Origin: Anaerolineae bacterium
GTDB lineage: Bacteria; Chloroflexota; Anaerolineae; Aggregatilineales; Phototrophicaceae
Reading direction: 5' to 3'
Length of the DNA: 64,000 nucleotides
NCBI GenBank assembly: GCA_023382675.1
Contig: JAHDWN010000018.1
Span: 1 to 64,000 of the forward strand
Shown in pieces: positions 54,789-62,875 of the stretch. The translations under genes were made by a program, and so were the position numbers. The notes beneath the pieces are model-generated. The model worked only from the letters and a program-made list of their open reading frames with translations, searched no databases and was not told the origin of the DNA. The number at the start of each line of letters is the position of its first letter. Position 1 is the first letter of the stretch.

Positions 54789-55601
54789 GTGGCTTCGCTC
54801 GTCACGGAACAGGGCATCGTCCACTATGAAGTTTACGGACGCGGTCGCCCTGTTCTTTTGTTACACGGTTGGCTGAATTCTTGGGCTGTCTGGCGCAAGA
54901 CTATCGAGCTGCTTGGGCGCGATTATCGTGTCTATGCGCTTGATTTCTTCGGTTTTGGTGAATCCGGCGACCAGACGGAAGACTACTCGGTCAACAACTT
55001 CACCGAACTGGTTAACCAGTTCATGGAGCGCATGGGCATCGTCAAAGCGCCGCTGGTCGGGCACTCGATGGGCGGCACGGTCTCGCTCAAGATGGCTATC
55101 GAGCACCCCGAACGGATCGTCAAGGTCGGCGTCGTCGGCTCACCCATCGTCGGCTCGTCGCTCAGCCCGCTGCTGAAAGTCGCGGCTTTTCGTGGCTGGG
55201 TCGATCTGGCAAACAACGCGCCCGGCGTCTACAACGTTTTCCAGGCGGGTTTCCGCCCCTTCATTAAGGGCTACTCGTATTTCCTGTCCCGCGATGGCAA
55301 GCAGCTTGGCGAGATGCTGTCTGCCGACGCCGGTAAGCTCAGCTATCTGTCGTTTTTCGAAAGCATCGGCACCCTGCGCGAAACCGATCTGCGCCCGGTG
55401 CTCCATCAGATCAACGTCCCTGTCTTGGGCGTCTATGGCAAGAAGGACATGATCGTCGATCCCAACCAGCACAAGGTGCTCTCCGAGTATCTGCCGCACA
55501 GCCAGATCGCCTGGCTCGAAGAATCCGGTCATTTCCCGATGATCGACGAGTCAGAGCGCTTTCACAAATCTCTGGCAGCCTTCCTCGTTCAATCTGTCTA
55601 G
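54789..55601 (+). CDS. Alpha/beta fold hydrolase
   Basis: 270 residues of the haloalkane dehalogenase/epoxide hydrolase/esterase superfamily. Oxyanion motif LLLHGWLNSW, nucleophile Ser in VGHSMGGTVSLKM, acidic residue in GVYGKKDMIVDP and His in ESGHFPMIDESE. The substrate is unknown, but the HGW and GHSMGG pattern favours ester or C-C hydrolysis. The start is a GTG at 54789 with AAGG upstream, 42 nt after the GTPase. There is no signal peptide. It may be cotranscribed with the signalling pair. Confidence 0.93.
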   Translation: MASLVTEQGIVHYEVYGRGRPVLLLHGWLNSWAVWRKTIELLGRDYRVYALDFFGFGESGDQTEDYSVNNFTELVNQFMERMGIVKAPLVGHSMGGTVSLKMAIEHPERIVKVGVVGSPIVGSSLSPLLKVAAFRGWVDLANNAPGVYNVFQAGFRPFIKGYSYFLSRDGKQLGEMLSADAGKLSYLSFFESIGTLRETDLRPVLHQINVPVLGVYGKKDMIVDPNQHKVLSEYLPHSQIAWLEESGHFPMIDESERFHKSLAAFLVQSV

Positions 55602-55705
55602 CCGTTTTCCCATAGAACCTGTCAGTGACATTCCTGATCCTGAGTTTCTTGCCGACTGGTTGAAGCAGTATAATCGGGCCAGCGCATCCATCGAGCAAGC
55701 AGCCT

Positions 55706-56161
55706 ATGAAACCATTTCTGGGAGTCTGGCGCGGCACCGGGGTGGCCGTCTATCCCACCATCGAGACCACACAGTATCGTGACGAGTTGACTTTTCGGGA
55801 ACATGAGGGCAAGCCGATTGTGCAGGTCGAGCAGAAGACCTGGCGCATTCACCCCGATCAAACCGAAACGCTCTTACATTGGGAATTTGGCTTTGTCCGT
55901 CAGGTGGCGGATACGACCTATGAGTGGGTGAATGCGCAGAACAATGGTCGCGTCGAAGTCCTGAAAGGGGAGCTGTCACACAGCGCCGAGACCTGGGTGC
56001 TGGATTTGCGCAGCGTGGCGTTTGCAAATGATCCGCGCATGCTGCAATCGATACGTCACTTCCAGATCGAGGGCGATCAGCTGCGCTACACCATGACGAT
56101 GGCGACCCAGGCGCATCCTGCTCTGGAGGTGCATCTTCAGGCCGAGTTGCGGCGGGTTTGA
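55706..56161 (+). CDS. Nitrobindin-like heme-binding beta-barrel protein (DUF1794/FABP-like)
   Basis: 151 residues. It begins FLGVWRGTGVAVYPTIE, the GxWxGxG lead of the nitrobindin/THAP4-type barrel, and continues with ten-strand barrel features (YRDELTFREHEGKPIVQVEQKTW, TLLHWEFGFVRQV). The conserved C-terminal His that binds heme corresponds to EVHLQAELRR. Nitrobindins bind ferric heme and NO or isomerise peroxynitrite; whether this copy holds heme is inferred. The N terminus is slightly short. A TATAAT at 55669-55678 may be its promoter. It is followed 11 nt later by an AtuA-like gene. Confidence 0.85.
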   Translation: MKPFLGVWRGTGVAVYPTIETTQYRDELTFREHEGKPIVQVEQKTWRIHPDQTETLLHWEFGFVRQVADTTYEWVNAQNNGRVEVLKGELSHSAETWVLDLRSVAFANDPRMLQSIRHFQIEGDQLRYTMTMATQAHPALEVHLQAELRRV

Positions 56162-56172
56162 AGGGCTATGCT

Positions 56173-56481
56173 ATGAATCGAACACTCTACGACCTGGCCT
56201 ACGGGCGTTCTGGTGATAAAGGCGACATCGCCAACATCAGTGTGATCGCGCGCACGCCGGAGGCTTACGCCGAACTCAAAGCCAATCTCAGCGCCGAGCG
56301 CGTCAAGAAATATTTTGGCTCGATGGTGCAGGGCGACGTGATCCGCTACGAGCTGGACAACATCGAGGCGCTCAATTTCGTGCTCCACGGCGCGCTCGAT
56401 GGCGGCGCGACGCGCTCGCTGCGCCTAGATACGCTGGGCAAGTCGCTGGCGGGTATCCTGCTGGCGATGAGCTGGGATTAG
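56173..56481 (+). CDS. AtuA-like ferredoxin-fold domain protein
   Basis: 102 residues corresponding to the C-terminal domain of acyclic terpene utilization AtuA proteins: LYDLAYGRSGDKGDIANISVIAR, YFGSMVQGDVIRYELDNIEALNFVLHG, GGATRSLRLDTLGKSLAGILL. It occurs here without the N-terminal AtuA domain, an arrangement seen in several bacteria. It may act with a separate catalytic protein; no substrate is known. The ATG at 56173 has AAGGG eight bases upstream. The gene follows the nitrobindin gene closely and ends tail-to-tail with a propeller gene, sharing stop bases. Confidence 0.9.
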   Translation: MNRTLYDLAYGRSGDKGDIANISVIARTPEAYAELKANLSAERVKKYFGSMVQGDVIRYELDNIEALNFVLHGALDGGATRSLRLDTLGKSLAGILLAMSWD

Positions 56482-57632
56482 CCCACGCCCGGACGCACGC
56501 GCCAGCCGGTCGGCGACCAGGCCAGGCCGCCGATCAGCGGGAAGCCGACCGCGTCAGGGATGACGGTGATCGTGCCCGCCTGCCAGACGTTGATACTGTC
56601 GCTGAAAATCCGCTGATCTTCCAGATAATCGCTGTACGCGACCGCCTGCCCGGAAGGCGAGAGCGCATAGCGCTGCGGGATGAAGTAGGGCGCAGACACG
56701 AACTCGGCGACAATCGCGCCGGAAGGATCGAACGCGCGCCAGGTGAAGCCGCCGATGTCGTTGATGACCGGCGACAGCGCCAATGAACCGCCGGGATTGC
56801 GCAGGCTGTACAACTCCGGGATGCCCGCCGCGACCTCCGCCGCGCCGCTGTACGGATCGTAGAGCGTCCACACGCCGTCGTTAAAGAGCACGCCGATCAC
56901 TTCACGCCCGCCCGCCTGCATGAAGTCGTAGAAGACCGGCGTCCGCAGCCCATCGCCAACCTGAAACGTGTTGAACAGTGCGCCATCCAGCGAGAACAGG
57001 CTGAAGATCGTGACCAGCGAGCCGTCGCTGCCCGCTTGCATATCGCGCACCAGGATGCCGCTTTGCCCCCAGCGCACCTCTTTCGGCGCGGGCACGCCTG
57101 CCGACGGCGGCAGATTGCTGGCGATCACGCGCGCACCGGCGGCGAAATCATAGACGACAATCGCGTTGATTCGCTCCGGGTACGTCTCCTCGCCCCAGAC
57201 GAGCCGCCCGCCATCCGGCGACCAGGCCGGATCGGAACGGATGATGCCCTTGTCCGGCACGCCCTCGGTGAAGAAGGACGCATCGGCAGGCTGGTCCGCG
57301 ACGCGCACGCCGTCGCCGCTCGCCACGTTGATGACCCAGATGTTGCTTGGCAGCGCACCGCCGCCAATGCCGCCGACGCGTGCCATGGCATCAACCACCA
57401 CCTGCGCTACCGAGTTATAGGCAACCCGCCCGCCATCCGGCGAGAGCTGGCCCGGATCGTTGAAGCCCCAGGTCGTCAGGGCAGCCGGGGGCTGTGTCGG
57501 GTCGCCGTTCCACGACCATAGATCGCCGTTCAAACTGATGATCAACGGCGCTTCCGTCTGCGCACCCGCAAGCCCCGCGCCGATTATCGTTAGCATCAAG
57601 CTGCTCACCAGGAGCAGCAGCATACGTCTCAA
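56478..57632 (-). CDS. Secreted TolB-like beta-propeller protein
   Basis: About 384 residues with a signal peptide (MLLLLVSSLMLTIIGAGLAGAQ). Blades with PD40-type motifs include GQLSPDGGRVAYNSV, DPAWSPDGGRLVWGEE, YALSPSGQAVAYSDY and LAWSPTGWRVRPGVG. It probably lies outside the membrane and mediates binding. The TTG at 57632 with GAGGGG seven bases upstream fits best; an ATG at 57653 in the same frame is the alternative. It is the third propeller of this kind in the window and is not adjacent to the other two. Confidence 0.83.
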   Translation of the reverse strand: MRRMLLLLVSSLMLTIIGAGLAGAQTEAPLIISLNGDLWSWNGDPTQPPAALTTWGFNDPGQLSPDGGRVAYNSVAQVVVDAMARVGGIGGGALPSNIWVINVASGDGVRVADQPADASFFTEGVPDKGIIRSDPAWSPDGGRLVWGEETYPERINAIVVYDFAAGARVIASNLPPSAGVPAPKEVRWGQSGILVRDMQAGSDGSLVTIFSLFSLDGALFNTFQVGDGLRTPVFYDFMQAGGREVIGVLFNDGVWTLYDPYSGAAEVAAGIPELYSLRNPGGSLALSPVINDIGGFTWRAFDPSGAIVAEFVSAPYFIPQRYALSPSGQAVAYSDYLEDQRIFSDSINVWQAGTITVIPDAVGFPLIGGLAWSPTGWRVRPGVG

Positions 57633-57810
57633 ACTTACACCCCTCAAAAGCATCGCTTCGTCCGAAAATGCGCTTTCCGGCGTTTGCCATCGATCCAGTC
57701 CTGAAAGCGGGCTGCCACAAGCGCATGATCAAGATCATATGAATCATTATAAGTGCTCCCGCATTCTGAAACACGGGTGATGCGCCCGCCGTAGGCCAAT
57801 CGTCCAATAA

Positions 57811-57841
57811 CGAAGACGCCCCCTTGCGGCGGCGTCCTCGC
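57811..57841 (-). terminator. Hairpin after the TPR gene
   Basis: On the minus strand GAGGACGCC pairs with GGCGTCTTC (one G-U), leaving a loop of about ten bases. It lies 40 nt after the stop of the 57878 gene and is followed by GTTATTGG, a poor U-tract. Confidence 0.45.
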
Positions 57842-57877
57842 GGCAGTCTGCGCTTGATGTCGTTGGTGTGCTGTTCG

Positions 57878-59266
57878 TTATTTGTCTGCGTCTGCATTCA
57901 TAACTATGACCGTCATTCGGCCTTCGCTGCCACCGCCCGCGTGGCTGACCAGCAGCGTGTACGTACCGCTCGCGTCCAGCGTGTAGTCTTCGATCAGCGA
58001 GCCGAGCATGAAGCCGCTGTCGTCGTCGCCGTTGATCGGTGTGCCATCCGGCGCGAGCAGGCTGATCACCGGGTCGGCGGTCGCGCTGGTGACGACGATG
58101 TTGATCGTCTGGCCGTCTTCGCCCGCGAACGGGATTTCATAGATGCGGCCTTCGGTCATGTCGATGGACAGCGGCTGGTCGATAGTCAGGGCCTCGCTCT
58201 GGATGCGCTCGTGCTCGAAGCACAGCATCACACCCAGGAATTCCTCGCCCGCCTTGACCGTCTCGCCCTGGAGCGAGGCGATGGTGCCACGGACGATGAA
58301 GTTATTGACGTGGCCGGGGTTCTTGCGCGCTGCGAACTGCGCATCGGCGACTGCGGCGTCGAAGTAACCACGCTCGGCGTAGGCGACGGCGCGCTCCCAG
58401 TAGGCGAACTCGAACGTCGGGCGCAGTTCGACCAGCCGGTCGAAATCGGCGAAGGCGGCGTCGGGGTTGTCGAGCGCCATGTAAGCACGTCCACGCAGGT
58501 AGAAGGCACGGTCGGCGTTGCTGTCGACGGCGATGGCTTCACTCATGACCGAGACGGTCAGCCGCCAGTCGCCGTCATCGTGCGCCGCCTCACCACGTTC
58601 CAGCAGCGATGCCGGCTCTGTGTAGAAAGCCGTCGTGCCGGAGACGGTGTTGACAGGCGCTGCCGGAGCGAGCGAGTTGCCCTGGCGACCTTCGACCAGG
58701 CGCACGAGGCTCAGGTTGTACTGTGCCCAGGGCGTCGGTTCCGCGCCCAGGTTGATGGCATGTTCAAAGTCGGTCGCTGCCTGGCGCAGCTCGCCGCGAT
58801 ACTGGTGGATCAGGCCGCGGTTGTTGTAGGCATAGGCCAGCGACGAGTCGTGGTCGAGCGCGGCGTTGTAATCCGCGAGCGCTGTTTCGTAATCACCCAG
58901 ATTGAAATAGGCCCAGCCGCGATTGTTGTAGGCGATGGCGAAATCGTCCTGCACGTCGAGCGCCTGCGTGTATTCACTGATCGCGCCTTCCAGGTCGCCC
59001 TGTTCGCGCAGGACGTTGCCGCGCATGTTCAGCGCTTCCGCCGTTTGCTGTGGATAGGTTTCGGCGGGGTAGAGCGACAGGAAGCAGGAGAAGCTGGTGT
59101 AGGCTGCCTGAAAGTTGCCCGCCGCGTAAAACTCGCTGCCCGCGCGGATGTGGTTGATGCTGGTGTCGCAGTCGGTCTGTGCGAAGGCCGGGATGCCAGC
59201 GACGGTAAGTGCCGCGCCCAGAACAGCGGCGGCGATGATACGATGAATGATGCGCGACTTCGTCAT
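57878..59266 (-). CDS. Secreted TPR protein with a C-terminal PPC-type domain
   Basis: 462 residues. A signal peptide (IIAAAVLGAALTVAGIPAFAQ) is followed by five or six TPR units, for example NMRGNVLREQGDLEGAISEYTQALD, YNNRGWAYFNLGDYETALADYNAALD and YLRGRAYMALDNPDAAFADFDRLVEL. The last ~110 residues form a beta-sandwich, EIPFAGEDGQTINIVVTSATADPVISLLAPDGT to GTYTLLVSHAGG, as in bacterial pre-peptidase C-terminal domains. It probably serves in protein interaction at the cell surface. The ATG at 59266 has GGAG nine bases upstream. It is separated from neighbours by repeats. Confidence 0.85.
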   Translation of the reverse strand: MTKSRIIHRIIAAAVLGAALTVAGIPAFAQTDCDTSINHIRAGSEFYAAGNFQAAYTSFSCFLSLYPAETYPQQTAEALNMRGNVLREQGDLEGAISEYTQALDVQDDFAIAYNNRGWAYFNLGDYETALADYNAALDHDSSLAYAYNNRGLIHQYRGELRQAATDFEHAINLGAEPTPWAQYNLSLVRLVEGRQGNSLAPAAPVNTVSGTTAFYTEPASLLERGEAAHDDGDWRLTVSVMSEAIAVDSNADRAFYLRGRAYMALDNPDAAFADFDRLVELRPTFEFAYWERAVAYAERGYFDAAVADAQFAARKNPGHVNNFIVRGTIASLQGETVKAGEEFLGVMLCFEHERIQSEALTIDQPLSIDMTEGRIYEIPFAGEDGQTINIVVTSATADPVISLLAPDGTPINGDDDSGFMLGSLIEDYTLDASGTYTLLVSHAGGGSEGRMTVIVMNADADK

Positions 59267-59526
59267 GAGCTTGTCTCCCCAGTTGATGAATGAAAACGTT
59301 CAACATCTACAGGGTATGACAGGCCGGATTCAGGCGATGGACGCGTGCCGCACGCCCATGCGCCTGCCCCCCACCGCGCAGGATACTGTATGAATGTCTG
59401 TAAACGACGGCCAGCCTACGCGCAGCCGCCGTGCCCTACGCTGGGGTAAGGTGAATGAGTGCAGGCGTTGCGCATGAACACAAATGACCCAGGCACTTCA
59501 GATTGCCCTGATTCGCGTGGGTGCCC

Positions 59527-59699
59527 GCCGATGGGTCAACCCATCGGCTAGGTGTAATCAAGCATACTGAAGATGCTTCATCATATTTCTGTTGGGTGCG
59601 GCAGATCTTAATAGCACCTTGAGTGTGCTGGATATAGCTAGCCGTGCTCAGGGGTCGGCGTATCGCGCCGACAAAGGCAGCGGAGCTGCCCCCGCGCAG
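59527..59699. repeat. Multi-hairpin intergenic repeat, locus 3
   Basis: In the 578-bp gap 59267-59844. GCCGATGGGT-CA-ACCCATCGGC (59527-59548), linker, AGCAT-ACTGAAG-ATGCT (59561-59577), spacer, inverted AGCAC-CTTGAGT-GTGCT (59613-59629), then TAGCCGTGCTCAGGGG, GTCGGCG/CGCCGAC and GGCAGC-GGA-GCTGCC. The last part matches the reverse complement of 15765-15825. I see no gene in the rest of the gap. Confidence 0.75.
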
Positions 59700-59844
59700 A
59701 TTGATCGGTCGGCGATGAATGTAGTTCAACACCGCTGCCCGCTCAGCCGCACATTCCTCTACTGTGATTGTCCAGACTACAAACTTCGCTTAATGAGGAA
59801 CCGATGCAAATTGCTCGTCAACTCAGAAGCCCATTTGACGTGCC

Positions 59845-60888
59845 CTACGCTGGCGTGACCACGACCTTCTTGGCGGCGGCTTTGTCATCGCGCGCGGTCA
59901 GCATTGCCCGCTCGATCTCGTCCAGCCCGAAGCGATGCGACACCAGCGTCTGGCCGAGTTCGGGATAGGTCGAGAGCAGGTGCAGGCTGTGCGCGGCGTG
60001 GATGCCCGGCCAGGCGTGCGACGGGCGCAGCGACAGCTTGCGGAAGTGCAGGTCGTCGGCGTCGATCTCGACCTTCGTCCGCGCGTCCCAGGCGACGCCG
60101 ATGTAGCCGACGATGCCGCCCAGCGCCGCGAGGCTGATGGCTTCCGGCAGGGTGTTCGGCGGCGCGGTCACGAGCACCTTGTCGGGCTTGCGCGCGCCGA
60201 AGTCGTAGCTTGCCAGCGGCGTCGTGTCGATGTCGATCAGCGTGTCTGCGCCGAGCGCCTCGCCCGCTGCCATGCGCGCCTTTGCCCGCGCCCGCCCGGC
60301 CAGATAGAGCCGTGCTGCACCGGCCTGCTTGGCCAGGAAGACCGCGCCCAGGCCGAGCGGCCCTGGCCCGATCACGAGCACATGATCGCCCGGCCCAACC
60401 TGCGCCGTGCGCACCAGGTCGATGCAGACGCCGAGCGGCTCGGTCATGCAGGCGATGTCGAGCGCGACGTGATCGGGCACGTGGACGGCCAGCTCCTGCG
60501 GCGCGGTAACGTACTGGCTGAAGCCCATCGCCGGCGCGCCCCAGTAGCTGAGCGGCTGCGGGCACAGATCCGGGCGGGCGCGTCCGTGCGGCTGCGCGCG
60601 GCAGCTATCACACTGGCCGCAGGGCGCGGAGCTATCCAGTGCGACACGGTCGCCCGGCGCAAAGCGCGTCACGCCCGCGCCGACGGCGCTGATGATCCCG
60701 GCGACCTCGTGGCCGAACGCCTGCCATTCTTGCGCGTAATGGTCGGCGATGTGCTGGTCAGTGCCGCAGACGCCGCAGGCATGGACTTCGACCAGGATGT
60801 GGCCGGGCGGCGGCGCATCCAGCGGGACATCACGTAGTTCGAACTGCCAGGGCGAAAGGACGTAAGCGGAACGGTTGGCGTAAGTCAT
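59845..60888 (-). CDS. Zinc-dependent medium-chain alcohol/sorbitol dehydrogenase
   Basis: 347 residues of the MDR superfamily. Catalytic-zinc ligands are in VHACGVCGTDQHIADHYAQEW and GHEVAGIISAVGAG; the structural-zinc cysteines are in SSAPCGQCDSCRAQPHGRARPDLC. The Rossmann motif is VLVIGPGPLGLGAVFLAKQAGA. It resembles threonine- and sorbitol-dehydrogenase-like enzymes; the substrate is unknown. The ATG at 60888 (MTYANRSAY) is the sensible start. An in-frame extension of 64 residues upstream comes from the type-2 repeat at 60994-61131 and is rejected. Confidence 0.94.
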   Translation of the reverse strand: MTYANRSAYVLSPWQFELRDVPLDAPPPGHILVEVHACGVCGTDQHIADHYAQEWQAFGHEVAGIISAVGAGVTRFAPGDRVALDSSAPCGQCDSCRAQPHGRARPDLCPQPLSYWGAPAMGFSQYVTAPQELAVHVPDHVALDIACMTEPLGVCIDLVRTAQVGPGDHVLVIGPGPLGLGAVFLAKQAGAARLYLAGRARAKARMAAGEALGADTLIDIDTTPLASYDFGARKPDKVLVTAPPNTLPEAISLAALGGIVGYIGVAWDARTKVEIDADDLHFRKLSLRPSHAWPGIHAAHSLHLLSTYPELGQTLVSHRFGLDEIERAMLTARDDKAAAKKVVVTPA

Positions 60889-60993
60889 TTTGCGTCGCTT
60901 CTTTATGATGGAATAAGTCGTTTGCTTGTCCGCGGATTGTAACGTGTGATGTGGACGATGGCACGGGAGCGGGAGGCGGAGAGGCGAATTCGA

Positions 60994-61131
60994 AAATGGG
61001 GGCAAATGCGCCAGTTCGCCGCCGGGGAATGTAATTCCCCGTCTAAACATGCGCCTCCTGCGGAGGCTCAGTGGAGTCACACAGCCCTCGGAGAGGGCGT
61101 TACTGTAGCCCGTCCCATTTCATGGGCGGGC
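60994..61131. repeat. Type-2 multi-hairpin repeat, copy B
   Basis: It shares the series of copy A (47605-47746). AAATGGGGGCAAAT, then GGGGAAT-GTA-ATTCCCC (arms changed relative to copy A, loop core kept), GCCTCC-TGC-GGAGGC, GCCCTC-GGA-GAGGGC and GCCCGTCCCA-TTTCA-TGGGCGGGC. It lies between the divergent dehydrogenase and TIR genes and ends 61 bp before the TIR start. Confidence 0.75.
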
Positions 61132-61192
61132 GTGTCCCGTTGACTTGCTCGCCCGACCAGAAACGTCATAATGGTGATAATTCACAGCCAAC

Positions 61193-62824
61193 ATGAATTT
61201 TAGAATGACACCGCCCAAGCTCAAGCAACTCTTCATCAGCTACCGCAGCAGTGACGCTGCCAAGGTGGACAAGATCGCTCGCGATCTGGCGCTGCTCAAG
61301 TATGACGATGGGACGCCGCGCTACGGCACCTGGCAGGACAAGCACAACCTGCCGCCTGCCAGCCCGAACTGGTGGGATGCGATTGTCGATGCCATCATCG
61401 ACTGCGACATGTTCGTGATGAATATTTCGCGTGCCAGCCTGCAAAGCGAAGTCTGCCGGGCGGAATTGGACTACGCGCACAAACGCAACCGCCCGATCAT
61501 CCCGGTGATACTCGACGGAGAATTCTTCCTCGATCCAAAGTCGGGCAAATACGATCTGCCGAAAGAGACCTGGGCGCTCGTGCCGGATTGGTTAGGCGAG
61601 AGTCAATTCCTGTTTTATGCCGGAACAGAATTCTACGGTCGCTTTCAACAGGCGGTCGAAGGCTTCGAGCGCCACTGGCCGCGTGACATCAGCGCTCCGC
61701 GCCCGCTGAACCCGGACAGCAGGAGCGTGCATGGCAGCAACCATGCCCTGTATGATGCGGCCTGCGACTATGCCGAACGCCTGGCTTTTGCCGATGCCGA
61801 GAAGCACTTTGACGCGCTGGTGCGCCGGAATGATGAGGATTACGGCGATTGGGCAGCACAATGGCTTGAACTGATACGCCGGTATGCCGAACTCGTCGAG
61901 ATCAGTGAACGACGTATTCCTACCCCGATCTTCAACAAGAGATGGGCGAGCTATACAGCCCTATACCCCAAAGAATTCCTGGACGGCATCTTCGATCCTA
62001 AGCGCTTTGCCACGCACGGTGCCAAACCTGCTTCGCCTCCCGTCGTGACTGCTGTGCCCGTTGTGACGACACCTGCGACGCCATCTCCCTCCGCTCTCCC
62101 AGCGCAGCGTTCTGGGGCTGGGGTGAGGGCAAATCCTCGCAGCGTTGACCTCCTGCCTGCGCCCTTTGCCTGGATTGAAATCCCGAAGAAGGGCTACAGC
62201 ATTGCCAAATACCCGGTGACCAATGCGCAGTTCGCCAAGTTCATTGAAGCGGGCGGCTACCGCGAGAAGCAGTGGTGGACAGAGGCGGGGTGGAAACAGC
62301 GCAGCAACGACAAGTGGACAGAGCCGCGTTTCTGGAACGACAGCAAATGGAACGGCGAGGAACAGCCGGTCGTGGGCGTGAGTTGGTATGAGGCGGTGGC
62401 CTTCTGCCTATGGTTGAGTGAGGTGACCGGTGAAAAGATCATGCTGCCGACTGAAGACCAGGGGCAGTACGCGGCGCAGGGCGATGATGGGCGCGACTAT
62501 CCCTGGGGCAAGCAGTGGGATGCCAGCCGCTGCAACAACAATGTAGACGGGAAAGGGATCGGCAAAACCACGCCGGTGCAGCAGTATGAAGGCAAAGGCG
62601 ACAGCCCGTTTGGAGTTGTGGATATGGCAGGCAATGTGTGGGAATGGTGCTTGACCGATTATGACAATAAGACTAATGATATTAATAGTAATGCGACGCT
62701 TCGCGTGCTGCGCGGCGGGTCGTGGAACGACCTCAGTTCCGTCATCTTCCGCTGCGACCTCCGCCTCAGGAACTTTCCGCTTCTCAGGAACCTTAACCTC
62801 GGGTTTCGCCTCGCCCACTCTTAA
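61193..62824 (+). CDS. TIR-domain protein with C-terminal FGE-sulfatase/C-type-lectin fold; likely DGR target
   Basis: 543 residues in three parts. The TIR domain (about 10-140) begins LKQLFISYRSSDAAKVDKIA and includes MFVMNISRASLQSEVCRAEL. A helical middle (about 150-270) leads to a Thr/Pro/Ala linker. The FGE-sulfatase/C-type-lectin domain (about 318-543) has AWIEIPKKGYSIAKYPVTNAQF, EEQPVVGVSWYEAVAFCLWLSEVTGE, DYPWGKQWDASRCNN, GVVDMAGNVWEWC and RVLRGGSW-to-GFRL. The single Cys in the last part and lack of the FGE cysteine pair argue against sulfatase activation, so this is a binding fold. The C-terminal ~30 residues match a retroelement-diversified variable region (see 62726-62812). The start is uncertain between Met at 61193 and 61205. 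Confidence 0.9.
   Translation: MNFRMTPPKLKQLFISYRSSDAAKVDKIARDLALLKYDDGTPRYGTWQDKHNLPPASPNWWDAIVDAIIDCDMFVMNISRASLQSEVCRAELDYAHKRNRPIIPVILDGEFFLDPKSGKYDLPKETWALVPDWLGESQFLFYAGTEFYGRFQQAVEGFERHWPRDISAPRPLNPDSRSVHGSNHALYDAACDYAERLAFADAEKHFDALVRRNDEDYGDWAAQWLELIRRYAELVEISERRIPTPIFNKRWASYTALYPKEFLDGIFDPKRFATHGAKPASPPVVTAVPVVTTPATPSPSALPAQRSGAGVRANPRSVDLLPAPFAWIEIPKKGYSIAKYPVTNAQFAKFIEAGGYREKQWWTEAGWKQRSNDKWTEPRFWNDSKWNGEEQPVVGVSWYEAVAFCLWLSEVTGEKIMLPTEDQGQYAAQGDDGRDYPWGKQWDASRCNNNVDGKGIGKTTPVQQYEGKGDSPFGVVDMAGNVWEWCLTDYDNKTNDINSNATLRVLRGGSWNDLSSVIFRCDLRLRNFPLLRNLNLGFRLAHS
62726..62812 (+). other. Candidate DGR variable region (VR)
   Basis: From just after GGSW (Trp codon 62723-62725) to GFRL. 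All Leu codons in this stretch are CTC or CTT (62732, 62759, 62765, 62780, 62783, 62792, 62798, 62810), whereas CTG dominates elsewhere in the genome. They sit where FGE-like relatives usually have Asn (AAC/AAT). Phe is TTC or TTT and Asp is GAC. This is the codon signature of adenine-specific mutagenesis of AAY codons copied from a template repeat. Arg, Gly and Pro anchor positions (CGC, AGG, CCG, GGG) are kept. Confidence 0.72.
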
Positions 62825-62875
62825 TATTCTGGTTACTGGTTTTTCCTGTATTCTGAATTCTGTTTTTCTGGCGCG
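62822..62875 (+). promoter_or_regulatory. Candidate post-VR homing-associated sequence
   Basis: After the TAA comes a T-rich stretch with repeated ATTCTG (about 62825-62868: ATTCTGGTTACTGG, ATTCTGAATTCTG, TTTTTCTGG), then GGCGCGAACGGAGTG. In known DGRs an initiation-of-mutagenic-homing sequence and a hairpin lie just behind the VR. This could serve that role, but the match is by position only. Confidence 0.3.

Noticed and set aside
59436-59732. A 98-codon minus-strand frame between the TPR gene and the dehydrogenase
   Set aside because: It runs through the hairpin repeats of locus 3 and has no ribosome-binding site or conserved features.
60889-61080. N-terminal extension of the zinc alcohol dehydrogenase by 64 residues
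   Set aside because: The extension is translated from the type-2 multi-hairpin repeat; the ATG at 60888 begins the conserved domain.
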